Positions 35,407-47,700 of a stretch of 64,000 nt of DNA are shown here, one piece after another. Made by a program: the position numbers and the translations under genes. Source of the DNA: Ehretia macrophylla (lineage: Eukaryota; Streptophyta; Magnoliopsida; Boraginales; Ehretiaceae). The notes under the pieces are model-generated. The model was not told the DNA's origin, made no database searches, and saw only the letters and a list, made by a program, of their open reading frames with translations. Location: the NCBI GenBank assembly GCA_037974665.1, contig CM075773.1, positions 30,886,853 to 30,950,852 on the forward strand. Direction: 5' to 3'. The stretch's first letter is position 1, and every line of letters starts with the position of its first letter.

Positions 35407-36817
35407 CACTTTTTCCTCTCTGAGGTGTTCTAGGAAACAAGCGACAATACTTAAATACATAGTAAAAGTATATGGCGAGTTTTTGCTCTCAATTCATTTC
35501 CAATAACTGTTGTTGCGGCCGACTTCAAATCATCCACTTATCACACCAAATGGGTGTACTCCGGATGTACCCCAAAATCCTACGACCCAACTCTCCGAGC
35601 AAGTGTAGCTCCCAAGCGATAGAGGGAATTGGACCATGGTAATCACGGTACCACTGGCAAGCCCGATGCCGCCTGGCGTGCGTGAAACGCTACCATGCCA
35701 AAATGAAAGGTTGCAACCTTGTATGCAATGCACATGTATGCTATTTAACATTTCACATTGGGAGGTCAACAAAGTAGGTTGTCTCCAAGCAAGTATATGA
35801 TCACATTTTGACATATTGGCACATAAGGCATTGTAAGAACATGTAATCATTTCATATATCAATTTGAAAGCAATTAAATTTCCACGGGCAGCCAAGTAAT
35901 CATGTTCAAATAATCCATAAAATGTCTTTTAACAATTCACATTAGGAGGACAACAAAATAGGTTGCCTTCGAGCAATTATAAGATCACATATTGACAAGT
36001 AAACGAACGAGGCATGCTTAACACGAATTTTCACTTTGTAAAACACATAGAGTTATATGAACATTAAACGGACAGCCATGTAACACATGTAAATCAAGTC
36101 ATATAACTCATTTCGGGGTTCACGTATCGAGTATTAAGATCATACAAGCATGCAACGATGTTTACATGAGACCGGGTCCAAGGTGAATTTACTTATCACA
36201 TGTAATCATTGGGAATCATATTTAGAGTTATAAAAATAATTCCGGGTAGCCCATTAACATTCCTCAACATCAATTTATAATTCACACAAGAGTGGTATAT
36301 GACTTGGGAGTCTACGGGGCCATTATGGTTTACAAGGCCGTGCTCGGGGTTGGTTTTGTTTGCTAAGCACCACAAGTAGCACTTAAACCATTTCAAGCAT
36401 ACTTAACATTTATTAGGCAGCCTACTAACCACACAATTGAACGCATTTAGCCATAGGATCATCACTTAACAAATTTCATAAGCAATAGGGCCATTCCGTG
36501 CTTACACAGGCGGTTAAGCAAACCATTCATCAATTAGTGATCCCAAGTCATACATCAATCAAATTAAGCAACCTCAACCAGCCACAACAGTCCACACAAC
36601 ATCTAAGTGCCACAATTCCAAGCATTCAATACCACAAGAGAAGTTACAATGTGTTTCAAAGCATATCACTAAACAAAACCTCACTGCAATGGTCTGTTTT
36701 CTCACATTCGATTAGACAAGCAAAAAAATCTCCAATTTCAGTGAACAAAATGTCAAATTAAATCTTAATGAGTGATTTAAGTCTAGGAACAAACCTCGCA
36801 TCATTTGGAGTTTGGAT

Positions 36818-39800
36818 GTGTGAGATGTTTTTGATGTAAAATCTGAAATTTTAATTGTATTTGAATGCCTTGGTCAAAAATGAGGGCTAGGGTAGTGTGT
36901 GGTGTGTATTTTTTTATGCATTCTTGTGCTTTGTGAGGAATATTGAGTGTTTAAAATATGATTGTTTTTGTTTTGTCTATCCTAGGTAGCATGGTGTCTT
37001 GTGTTGTCATGGGAATGTTAGGAAATTAGGGAATCTAGGTAGAATAAAATATAGGAATATTTGTTGATGAGTTTGAATTATGAATAGAATAATAGATAGT
37101 GAGAAATGTAGGAATAGTTTAGTGTTATTTTATTGTTAGTGGAGTTTGTAGAGAATTTGAATTAGGAATATAATATTAGTTAGTGGATTGTGTTGGATTA
37201 TTTTATAGTCTAGATCTTTGTGTAGGATTCTTTATTGGTTAGCGTGCGGGCACGCTTTCCTAAGTCTAGGGCACGCACTACGAGACATGGACAAAAAATC
37301 AATACGGGGCACGAATTATGCGGTAGACACGAACTACGAGATAAGGCACGTACTTCAAGATAAATGCACGGATTCCAATGCAAATGCATGCAACCCTAGG
37401 TGAATGACGTAAACCAATACAAGACACATAATTTAATGCAATGTACGTAAATCGAGGTACGACTCTTAAACCTAGGTTAGGGCACGCAGTTCAAGGTTAG
37501 TGTACACAAATCGAGGTATCACATGTAAATCAAAGTCATGGCACATAAGTCGAGAATTAGGGCACACAATTCTGGGTCAAGGCACGTATGACGAGGCATG
37601 CACAAAAACCAAGATAGGGCACACAATCCAAGACCGGTCATACAGTTCTGGGTCTAAGGCAAGCAAATTGAGGTAAGACATGTTATTCAGGGTCGGACCT
37701 CACATTGTATGCCGCGTAACTCCTTACGGATCAAAAGTTATGGGCACCGGGGCGACGGATATCTGGTCATAAGCCCCACACCCTCTGTTTGTGGGCCCAG
37801 CCTCTACGTGAAGTGAAGTTGTCTTGCCTAAGGTGTCGTGTGATTCGGTAATAGAAATGTGATGGATTAAGTTGTCGTCCTTTTCGCGGCTCGCAACGTA
37901 CGATCCGAGACCGAAAAACATCGTAAAAGAATAAATGTGTCCCAAAACTTATGAAAACATTCAATTTTGGGCTCCTAAAATAGGCGCAGCCGAGCAGGCT
38001 TGATGCCCCCATCGTAGAACTCTCGAAGAGCTTTCCAAGGGTATGTTATGCGCCGCATAACTCCTTACGGATCAAAAGTTATGGGCACCGGAGCGACAGA
38101 GACCTGGTCCAAAGCCCCATGCCCTCGGTTTGCGGGCCCAGCCTCTATGTGGAGTGAAGTTGTCTTGCCCAAGGTGCTGTGGGATTCGGTAACAGAAATA
38201 TGATGGATTAGGTTTTCGTCCTTATCGCGGCTCACGACGTACGAACCGGGATAAAAAAACAGCGCAAAACAAGAAAAGTGTCCCGAAACTGATGAAAACC
38301 TTCGATTTTGGGCTCCGAAAACAGGCGCAGCCGAACATGCTTGGTGGCCCCGTCAAAGAGCTCTCAGAGAGTTTTCCAACGGTATGCTGTGTGCAGCGTG
38401 ACTCCTTACAGATCAAAAGTTATGGGTACCGGAGCAACGGATAGCTTGTCACAAACCCCTGGCCCTCAATTTGGGGGCCTAGCCTCTACGTGAAGTGAAG
38501 TTGTCTTGCTCAAGGTGCCATGGGATTCGGTAATAGAAATATGATGGATTAGGTTATCGTCATTTTCGCGGCTCACGACATACGATCCGAGACGAAAAAA
38601 TAGCACAAAAGAAGAATATTGTCCCAAAATTGATGAAAACGTTCAATTTTGGGCTCAAAAAATAGATACAGCAATGTAGGCTTGGTGCCCCCGTCGTAGA
38701 GCTCTTGTAGAGCTTTCCAACAGTATACTGTGCACCGTGTAACTCCTTACGGATCAAAAGTTATGGGCACCGAAATGACGGATACCTGGTTATAAGCCTC
38801 ACACCCTCGGTTTGACGACCTAGCTTCTATGTACAGTGAAGTTTTCTTGCCGAAGGTACCATGGGCTTCGGTAATCAAAATGTGATGGATTAGGTTGTCG
38901 TCCTTTTTGCGGCTCACGACGTACGATCCGTGACGGAAAAACAGCGCAAAAGAAGAAAAGACCCCCGAAACTAATGAAAATGTTCAATTTTGGGCTCCGA
39001 AAATTGGTGCAGCCAAGCAGGCTTGCTACCCTCGTCGTAGAGCTCTCGGAGAGCTTTCCAACGGTATGCTGTACGCTGCGTAACTCCTTATGGATCAAAA
39101 GTTATGGGCACTGGAGCGACGGATACCTGGTCACAAGCCCCAAGCCCTCAGTTTGAGGGCCCAGCTTCTACGTGAAGTGAAGCTATCTTGCCCAAGGTGC
39201 TGTTTGATTCGACAATAGAAATGTGATAGATTAGGTTGTCGTCCTTTTCGCGGCTCACGACGTACGGTCCGGGACGAAAAAACTGCGCAAAAGAAGATAA
39301 GTGTCCTAAAACAGATGAAATTGTTCCATTTTTGGCCCCGAAAATAGGCGCAGTTGAGTAAGCTTGTTATCCCTGTCGTAGAGCTCTCAGAGTGCTTTCC
39401 AACGGTATGCTGTGCGCCGCATAACTCCTTACGAGTCAAACGTTATAGGCACCAAGAGCGACGGATACCTGGTCACAAGCCCCACACCCTCTGTTTGCGG
39501 GCCCAGCCTCTACGTGAAGTGAAGTTGTCTTGTCCAAGGTACCGTGTGATTCATTAATAGAAATGTGATGGATTAGGTTGTCATCCTCTTCGTGCCCCAC
39601 GACATACGATCCGGGACGGAAAAACAGCGCAAAAGTACAAAAGTGTCGCGAAACTGATGAAAATGTTCGATTTTGGGCTCCAAAAACAGACGCAATTGAG
39701 CAGGCTAGGCACCACCATCGTAGAGCTCTCAGATTCCTTTCCAACGACACGTTGTGCGCCACGTAACCCCTTACAGATCAAAAGTTATGGGTACCGGAGC

Positions 39801-41810
39801 GACGGATACCTGGTCACATGCCCCACGCCCTCGATTTGTGGGCCCAGCTTCTACGTGCAATGAAGGTGTCTTGCCCAAGATGCCGTGGGATTCGGTAATA
39901 GAAATGTGATAGATTAGGTTGTCATCCTTTTCGCGGCTCACGACGTACGATTTGGGACAGAAAAATAGCACAAAAGAAGAAAAGTGTCTTAAAACTAATG
40001 AAAATGTTTGATTTTGGGCCCCAAAAATAGGCGCAGCCGAGCAGGATTGCTACCCCCATTGTAAAGCTCTCAGAGATCTTTCCAATGGTAAGCTATGCAC
40101 CATGTAACTCCTTACGGATCAAAAGTTATGGGCACCGGAGCGACGGATACCTGGTCACAAGCCCCACGCCCTTGGTTTTAGGGCCCAGCCTTTACGTGAA
40201 GTGAAGTTGTCTTGTCCAAGGTGCCGTGGGATTTGGTAATAAAAATGTGATGGATTATGTTGTTGTCCTTTTCGTGGCTCACGACGTACGATCCAGGATG
40301 AAAAAACAGCGCAAAAGAAGAAAAGTGTCCCAAAACTGAAGAACGTTCGAATTTGGGCTCAAAAAATAGGTGCAGCCAATTAGGCTTGGTGTCCCCGTCG
40401 TAGAGCTCTCGGAGTACTTTTCAACAGTATGTTGTGCGCCACGTAACTCCTTATGGATCAAAAGTTATAGGCACCGAAGCGACGGATACCTGGTCACAAG
40501 CCTCACGCCCTCGGTTTGAGGGCCCAGCCTCTATGTTCAGTGAAATTTTCTTGCCCAAGGTACCGTGGGATTCGATAATAAAAATGTGATGGATTAGGTT
40601 GTCGTCCTTTTCGTGGCTCACGACTTACTAACCGAGACAGAAAAACAGCGCAAAAGAAGAAAAGTGTCCTAAAACTGATGAAAATGTTCAATTTTGGGCT
40701 ATGAAAACAGTTGCAGCCGAGCAAGCTTTCTGACCTCGTCGTAGAGCTCTCGGAGAGCTTTCCAACGGTATGTTGTGAGCCGCGTAACTCCTTACAGATC
40801 AAAAGTTATGGGCACCGGAGCGACGGATACCTGGTCACAAGCCCCACGCCCTCGGTTTGAGGGCCCAGCCTCTACGTGAAGTGAAGTTGTCTTGCCCAAG
40901 GTGCCGTGGGATTCGACAATTGAAATGTGATAGTTTAGGTTGCCGTCCTTTTTGCGGCTCAAGACGTACGATCCGGGACAGAAAAACAGCGCAAAAGAAG
41001 AAAAGTTTCCTAAAACTAATGAAAACGTTCGATTTTGGACTCTAAAAATAGGCGCAGCCGAGTAGGCTTGCTACCCCTATCATAGAGCTCTCGGAGAGCT
41101 TTCGAACGGTATGTTGTGCGCCGCATAACTCTTTACGGATCAAAAGTTATGGGCACTGGAGCGACGGTGACCTAGTCACAAGCCCCATGCCCTCGGTTTG
41201 CGGGCCCAGCCTCTACGCAAAGCGAAGTTGTCTTGCCCAAGGTGCCATGTGATTCAGTAATAGAAATGTGATGGATTAGGTTGTCATCCTTTTCGCGGCT
41301 CACTTCATACGATCCGGGATCGAAAAACAGCGCAAAAGAAGAAAAGTGTCCCGAAACTGATGACAACGTTCGATTTTGGGCTCGAAAAATAGGTTCCGCC
41401 AAGTAGGCTTGGTACCCCAGTCGTAGAGCTCTCAGAGTGCTTTTCAACAGTATGCTGTGCGCTGCGTAACTCCTTACGGATCAAAAGTTATGGGCACCAA
41501 AGTGACGGATACTTGGTCACAAGCCTTACGCCCTCGATTTGAGGGCCTAGCCTCTATGTGCAGTGAAGTTTTCTTGCCCAAGGTGCCATGGGATTCGGTA
41601 ATAGAAATGTGATGGATTATGTTGTCGTCCTTTTCGTGGCTCACGACTTACGAACCGGGACGGAAAAATAGCGCAATAGAAGAAAAGTGTCCCAAAACTG
41701 ATGAAAATGTTCAATTTTAGGCTCTGAAAACAAGTGCAGCCGAGCAGGCTTGCTGACCCCGCCGTAGAGCTCTGGGAGAGCTTTCCAACGGTATGTTGTG
41801 CACCGCGTAA
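36818..41810 (+). repeat. Compound LTR-plus-satellite unit, copy A
   Basis: The right part of LTR 2 plus the twelve following monomers recurs as copy B (42701-47322). The offset is exactly 5,867 bp at the LTR edge (37704/43571) and at a private variant 'gcaccgaaatgacgg' (38767/44634), 5,854 bp after a short deletion in B, and 5,512 bp (one monomer fewer) after B's recombinant monomer at 45620-45960. Order-specific marks: 'gggctcctaaaatagg'; 'tcagagagttttcc' with 'tgtgcagcgtg'; 'gctcttgtagagc'; 'ctgtttgattcgacaat'; 'cagatgaaattgtt'; the 'cacgttgtgcgccacg' end; 'ttcagtgaaattttcttgcc'; 'gattcgacaat' with 'ctcaaga'; 'accaaagtgacgg'. Confidence 0.88.
37241..37704 (-). repeat. Degenerate ~20-bp minisatellite, LTR 2
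   Basis: About 22 units on the plus strand in the form 'gcacg-aa-tcgaggt-ag', 17-22 bp each (for example 37304, 37328, 37346, 37439, 37475, 37549 and 37608). Units differ by up to half their bases but keep the leading 'gcac/gcacg' and the following 'aa.tc.aggt'. The tract occupies the outer end of the LTR, and its reverse complement corresponds to 17586-17815. Confidence 0.78.
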
Positions 41811-42112
41811 ATCCTTACAGATCAAAAGTTATGAGCAGCTGGAGCGTTGGATACCTGGTCACAAGCCCTATGCCTCGGTTTGAGGGCCCAGACTCTATGT
41901 GAAGTGAAGTTCTCTTGCCCAAGGTGCCGTGGGATTTGGTAATAAAAATGTGATGAATTAGGTTGTCGTCTTTTTCGAGGCTCACGACATACGATCCGAG
42001 TTGAAAAAATCGCGCAAAAGAAGAAAAGTACCTTAAAACTAATGAAAATGTTCAATTTTGGGCTCCAAAAATAGGCATAACCGAGCAGGCTTGCTACCTC
42101 TGACGTAGAGCT
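37705..42112 (+). repeat. 340-bp satellite array, block 3 (about 13 monomers)
   Basis: Anchors are 37720, 38061, 38402, 38743, 39084, 39425, 39768, 40108, 40448, 40788, 41129, 41470 and 41811, all steps 340-343 bp. The array enters directly from the LTR 2 end with 'ttgtatgccgcg' (the monomer's 'ttgtgcgccgcg' position) and stops mid-monomer at 'gtagagct', where a 29-bp inverted satellite piece and the truncated LTR 3 follow. Confidence 0.97.
41856..41884 (+). repeat. Source arm of a satellite inverted repeat
   Basis: Satellite 'tggtcacaagccct...' to 'cggtttgag', carrying a private 1-nt loss ('gcctcgg' for 'gccctcgg'). The inverted piece at 42113-42141 has the same loss, so this monomer is its likely template. 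Confidence 0.7.
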
Positions 42113-42141
42113 CTCAAACCGAGGTGTGGGGCTTGTGACCA
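42113..42141 (-). repeat. 29-bp inverted satellite fragment at a truncation junction
   Basis: The forward monomer runs to 'gtagagct' and then continues as the reverse complement of the satellite's 'tggtcacaagcccc...cggtttgag' part, ending exactly where LTR 3 begins. It shares a 1-nt deletion with 41856-41884, 228 bp upstream. It is the only satellite piece I found in the opposite orientation. Confidence 0.85.
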
Positions 42142-42650
42142 TCTTCAAGTTCTAGCCAAAAATCTAGCCATGCATGATCATATAAGCTCATATAAACACA
42201 TATACAACAACTACAGAGGTAAATATAGTCATATGAAGGCATGCATGTGATTTTTGAAAGCTTTTAAAAGAGTTTAACCCTCACCTCTTTGAAGATTTAG
42301 CAAATGAGCACAAATGCTCTTCAAAATGCACAAAGGGAGCTTCTTCCTTGCTTTGGCCGAGAGATGGCTTGTCTTCCCTTAATTTCTAACTTAGTTAGCA
42401 TGTGAGGAAGGTGTGCATGTGTGTGAAACCAAAAGAAATGGAAGAAAACTATCAAGACTTACCTTAGGCCGAAAATGATGAGTTTTGTGAGCTTGTGTGT
42501 GTTTTTGAGCTATTTGCCTTGCTTGTGCTTGCTATGGACAAGCTTGGGAGAGTCTTAGAGAGTTGTTAGGAGTCTTGAATGCTCAAGGGGCTGCCATGGT
42601 CGAAAATGAGAGAGAATGAGAGAGTTTGTGAGGAAAAGTGAAGTTTTAAT

Positions 42651-42673
42651 GTGTGTGTGTGTGTGTGTGTGTG
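42651..42673. repeat. (GT)n microsatellite in LTR 3
   Basis: A perfect 23-nt GT run. LTR 4 has a shorter run at 52251-52265. LTR 2 lost the region in its internal deletion. Confidence 0.95.
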
Positions 42674-43108
42674 CTCAGTTTTGGTGAGTTGAGAGAGCAT
42701 GTGTGAGATGTTTTTGATGTAAAATCTGAATTTTAATTGTATTTGGATGCCTTGGTCGAAAATGAGGGCTAGGGTAGTGTGTGGTGTGTATTTTTTTATG
42801 CATTCTTGTGCTTTGTGAGGAATATTGAGTGTTTAAAATATGATTGTTTTTGTTTTGTCTATCCTAGGTAGCATGGTGTCTTGTGTTGTCATAGGAATGT
42901 TGGAAATTAGGGAATCTAGGTAGAATAAAATATAAGAATGTTTGTTGATGAGTTTGAATTATGAATTGGGAAATGTAGGAATAGTTTAGTGTTATTTTAT
43001 TGTTAGTGGAGTTTGTAGAGAATTTGAATTAGGAATATAATAGTAGTTAGTGGATTGTGTAGGATTATTTTATAGTCTAGAGCTTTGTGTAGGATTCTTT
43101 ATTGGTTA

Positions 43109-43571
43109 GCGTGCGGGCACGCTTTTCTAGGTCTAGGGCACGCACTACGAGACATGCACAAAAAATCAATATGGGCCACGAATTATGAGGTAGACACGAA
43201 CTACGAGATAAGGCACGTACTTCAAGATAAATGCACGGATTCCAATGCAAATGCACGCAACCGTAGGTGAATGCACGTAAACCAATTCAAGACACGTAAT
43301 TTAATGTAATGCACGTAAATCGAGGTACAACTCTTAAACTTAGGTTAGGGCACGCAGTTCAAGGTTAGTGTACACAAATCGAAGTATCACATGTAAATCA
43401 AAGTCATGGCACGTAAGTCGAGAATTAGGGCATACAATTCTAGGTCAAGGCATGTATGACGAGGCATGCACGAAAACCAAGATAGGGCACGCAATCCAAA
43501 TCGGTCATACAGTTCTGGGTCTAAGGCAAGCAAATCGAGGTGAGACATGTTATTCGGGGTCGGACCTCACA
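43109..43571 (-). repeat. Degenerate ~20-bp minisatellite, LTR 3
   Basis: Same unit order as in LTR 2 (37241-37704), with scattered point changes. Confidence 0.78.
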
Positions 43572-44672
43572 TTGTATGCTGTGTAACTCCTTACGGATCA
43601 AAAGTTATGGGCACCGAAGCGACGGATACCAGGTCATAAGACCCATGCCCTCGGTTTGTAGGCCCAAGCTCTACGTGAAGTGAAGTTGTCTTTCCCAAAG
43701 TGCAGTGGGATTCGGCAATAGAAATGTGATGGATTAGGTTGTCGTCCTTTTCGCGGCTCACGACGTACAATCCGGGACGAAAAAACAATGCAAAAGAAGA
43801 AAAGTGTCCCGAAACTGATGAAAACATTCAATTTTGGGCTCCTAAAATAGGCGCAGCAGAGTATGCTTGCTGCCCACGTCGTAGAGATCTCAGAGAGCTT
43901 TCCAACGGTATGCTGTGCGCCACATAACTCCTTACGGATCAAAAGTTATAGGCACCAGAGAGACGGATACCTGGTCACAAACCCCATGCCCTCGGTTTGT
44001 GGGCCCATCCTCTATGTGAAGTGAAGTTGTCTTGCCCAAGGTGCCATAGGATTCGGTAATAGAAATGTGATGGATTAGGTAGTCGTCCTTTTCGCGGCTC
44101 ATGACGTACGATTCGGGACAGAAAAACAGCGCAAAAGAAGAAAAATGTTCCGAAACATATGAAAACATTCGATTTTAGACTCCAAAAAAAGGCACAGCCT
44201 AGCAGGCTTGGTGCCCCCGTCTTAGAGCTCTCAGAGAGTTTTCCAAAGATATGTTGTGTGCAGTGTAACTCCTTACAGATCAAAAGTTATGGGCACGGGA
44301 ACGACGGATACCTAGTCACAAGTCCCATGCCCTCTGTTTGTGGGCCCAGCCTCTACATGAAGTGAAGTTGTCTTTCCCAAGGTGTCGTGGGATTCGGTAA
44401 TAGAAATATGGTGGATTAGGTTGTCATCCTTTTCGCAGCTCCCGACGTACGATTCGGGATTGAAAAACAGCGCAAAAGAAGAAAAGTGTCCCAAAACGGA
44501 TGAGAACGTTTGATTTTGGGCTCAGAAAATAGGTGCATCCATGTAGGCTTGGTGCCCCCGTCGTAGAGCTCTTGTAGAGCATTCCAACAGTATGCTGTAC
44601 GTCACGTAACTCCTTACGGATCAAAAGTTATGGGCACCGAAATGACGGATACCTAGTCACAAGCCTCATACC

Positions 44673-44715
44673 CTCGGTTTGACGGCCTAGCCTCGGTTTG
44701 ATGGCCTAGCCTCCA
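44673..44715 (+). repeat. Local duplication plus deletion in one monomer
   Basis: 'ctcggtttga-ggcctagcc' occurs twice in succession, and about 32 bp that should follow ('tatgtgcagtgaag' through 'cccaagg') are missing. Net monomer length is 328 bp. Confidence 0.8.
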
Positions 44716-47700
44716 TGGGCTTCGGTAATAAAAATGTCATGGATTAGATTGTCGTCCTTTTCGCGGCTCACGACTTACGAACCGAGATGGAAAAACAGCG
44801 CAAAAGAAGAAAAGTGTCCCAAAACTGATGAAAATGTTCAATTTTGAGCTCTGAAAATAGATGCAGCCTAGCTGGCTTGCTGACCCCGTCGTAGAGCTCT
44901 CAGAGAGCTTTCCAATGGTATATTGTGCGCCGCGTAACTCCATACGGATCAAAAATTATGGGCACCAGAGCGATGGATACCTGGTTAGAAGCCCCACGCC
45001 CTCGGTTTGGGGGCCCAGCCTCTACGTGAAGTGAAGCTGCATTGCCCAAGGTGCTGTTTGATTCGACAATATAAATGTGATAGATTAGGTTGTCTTCCTT
45101 TTCGCGCCTCACGACGTACGATCTGGGACGGAAAAACTATGCAAAAGAAGATAAGTGTCCTCAAACAGATGAAATTGTTCAATTTTTGGCCCCAAAAATT
45201 GGCGCAGCCGAGTAAGCTTCCTATCCCCGTCGTAGAGCTCTCGGAGTGCTTTCCAACGGTATGCTGTGCACTGCGTCACTCCTTATGCATCAAAAGTTAT
45301 GGGCACCAGAGCGACGTATACCTGGCCACAAGCCCCACGCCCTCTGTTTGCGGGCCCAGCCTCTACGTGAAGTGAAGGTGTCTTGCCCAAGGTGCCGTGT
45401 GATTCGGTAATAGAAATATTATGGATTAGGTTGTCGTCCTTTTTGCGGCTCACGTTGTCTGATCTGGGATGAAAAAATAGAAAAAAAGAAGAAAACTGGC
45501 CCGAAACTGATGAAAATGTTCGATTTTGGGCTACAAAAACAAACGCAACCAAGCAGGCTAGGTCCCTCCATCGTCGAGCTATGAGAGTGCTTTCCAACGG
45601 CACGTTGTGCACCACGTAACTCCTTACTGATCAAAAGTTATGAGCACCAGAGCGATAGATACCTAGTCACAAGCCCCACGCCCTCGGTTTGCGGGCCCAA
45701 CCTCTACGTGAAGTGAAGTTTTCTTGCCCAAGATGCCGTGGGATTCGGTAATAGAAATGTGATAGATTAGGTTGTCGTCCTTTTCGCAGCTCACGACGTA
45801 CGATCCGGGACAGAAAAACAGCGCAAAAGAAGAAAAGTGTCCCAAAACTTATGAAAATGTTTGATTTTGAGCTCGAAAAATAGGTGCAGCCAAGTAGGCT
45901 GGTGCCCCCGTCGTAGAGCTCTCGGAGTGCTTTTCAACAGTATGTTGTGCGCCGCGTAACTCTTTACGGATCAAAAGTTATAGGCACCGAAGCGACGGAT
46001 ACCTGGTCACAAGCCTCACGCCCTCGGTTTGAGAACCTAGCCTCTATGTGCAGTGAAATTTTCTTGCCCAAGGTGCCGTGGGATTCGATAATAAAAATGT
46101 GATGGATTAGGTTGTCGTCCTTTTCGTGGCTCACGAAGTATGAACCGGGACGGAAAAACAGAGCAAAAGAAGAAAAGTGTCCCAAAACTGATGAAAATGT
46201 TCTATTTTGCGCTCTGAAAATAGGCGCAGCCGAGCAGGCTTCTGACCTCGTCGTAGAGCTCTCGAAGAGCTTTCCAACAGTGTGTTGTGCACCGCGTAAC
46301 TCCTTACGGATCAAAATTTATGGGCACCGGAGCGAAGGATACCTGGTCACAAACCCCACGCCTTCGGTTTGAGGGCCAAGCCTCTACGTGATGTGATGTT
46401 GTCTTGCCCAAGGTGCCATGTGATTCGACAATAGAAATGTGATAGATTAGGTTGTCGTCCTTTTCGCGGCTCAAGATGTATGATCCGGGATAGAAAAACA
46501 GCACAAAAGAAGAAAAGTTTATTAAAACTATTGAAAATGTTCTATTTTGGGCCCTAAAAATAGGGGCAGCCGAGCAGGCTTGCTTCCCCCGTCGTAGAGC
46601 TCTCGGAGAGCTTTCCAACAGTAAGTTGTGCACCGTATATGTCCTTACGGATCAAAAGTTATGGGCACCGGAGCGACGGAGACCTGGTCACATTCCCTAC
46701 GCCCTCGGTTTGAGGGCCCAGCCTCTATGTGAAATGAAGTGGTCTTGCCCAAGGTATCATGGGATTCGGTAATAAAAATGTGATGGATTAGGTTGTCGTC
46801 TTTTTCGCGGCTCGCGACATACGATCCGGGATGGAAAAACAGCGCAATAGAAGAAAAGTATCCCAAAACTGATGAGAACGTTCGATTTTGGGCTCGAAAA
46901 ATAGGTGCAACCAAGTAGGCTTGGTATCCCCGTCATAGAGCTCTCAGAGTGCTTTTTAACAGTATGCTGTGCGCCGCGTAACTACTTACGGATCAAAAGT
47001 TATGGGCACCAAAGTGACGGATACCTGGTCCCAAGCCCCACGCCCGCGGTTTGAGGGCCCAGCCTCTATGTGCAGTGAAGTTTTCTTGCCCAAGGTGCTG
47101 TGGGATTCGGTAATAAAAATGTGATGAATTAGGTTGTCGTCTTTTTCGCGGCTCACGACGTACGATCAGGGACTGAAAAACTACACAAATGAAGAGTAGT
47201 GTCCTGAAACAGATGAAAATGTTAAATTTTTTGCTCCGAAAATAGGTGTAACTGAGCAGGCTTGCTGCCCCCGTCGTAGAGCTCTCGGAGTGCTTTCCAA
47301 CGGTACGCTGTGCGCCGCGTAACTCCTTACGAATCAAAAGTTATGGGTGCCGGAGCGACGGATACCTGGTCAAAAGCCCCACGCCCTCGGTTTGGAGGCC
47401 CAACCTCTACGTGAAGTGAATTTGTCTTGCCCAAGGTGCCTTGGGATTCAGTAATAGAAATGTGATAGATTAGGTTGTCGTCCTTTTCGCGGTTCATGAC
47501 ATACGATCAGGGACGAAAAAACAACGCAAAAGAAGAAAAGTATCCCAAAACTGATGAAAATGTTCAATTTTGGGCTATGAAAATAGACGTAATCGAGCAG
47601 GCTAGATGCCCCCATCGTAGAGCTCTCGGATAGCTTTCCAATGGTATGCTGTGCGCCATGTAACTCCTTACGGATCAAAAGTTACGGGCACGGGAGAGAC

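Larger units (their letters stand above)
34553..37704 (-). mobile_element. Solo LTR-like element 2 (3,152 bp, internally deleted)
   Basis: Plus-strand ends are TGTAACGCCCCAA and GGTCGGACCTCACA; the element reads from TGTGAGG on the minus strand. It closely matches LTR 4 along its length but lacks about 1.0 kb: at about 36811-36820 the sequence jumps from a position equal to about 51270 to one equal to about 52290 in LTR 4. It keeps the conserved core (minus strand, about 35510-35720), the intron-like segment and the minisatellite end. Relative to LTR 4 its promoter and leader region is damaged (TATTTAAG for TATAAG, a 1-nt frame change, and a TAG in the acidic frame). No retrotransposon protein frame is present. 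A minus-strand frame at 35530-35895 has a counterpart in LTR 4 (49987-50319) but not in LTRs 1 and 5, so I do not call it a gene. Confidence 0.8.
42142..43571 (-). mobile_element. Solo LTR-like element 3 (truncated, 1.43 kb)
   Basis: This equals the right-hand part of LTR 4 from about 51728 to 53144 and ends GGTCGGACCTCACA. The other ~2.7 kb, including the TATA-like box, intron-like segment and conserved core, is absent. The right flank 'ttgtatgctgtgtaac' is the same as that of LTR 2, so the two share a junction by descent. Like LTR 4 it has 'gaattatgaattgggaaatg', where LTR 2 has about 14 bp more. Confidence 0.85.
42701..47322 (+). repeat. Compound LTR-plus-satellite unit, copy B
   Basis: Partner of 36818-41810. 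Private changes in B: a short monomer of 328 bp (44610-44938) with a local duplication, and a hybrid monomer at 45620-45960. The first half of the hybrid matches A's 39768-40108 ('cccaagatgccgtgggattc'), and its second half matches A's 40108-40448 ('cttttcaacagtatgttgtg'). That is the expected product of an exchange between adjacent monomers. Confidence 0.85.

Noticed and set aside
35530-35895. 121-codon minus-strand frame in LTR 2 with a 110-codon counterpart in LTR 4 (49987-50319)
   Set aside because: It lies in the conserved LTR core. LTRs 1 and 5 conserve the DNA but not the frame, and it has no resemblance to gag, pol or any known domain.
37218-37403. Short plus-strand frame repeated at 43085-43270 and 52679-52861
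   Set aside because: It is a translation of the degenerate minisatellite in the LTR end, not a gene.
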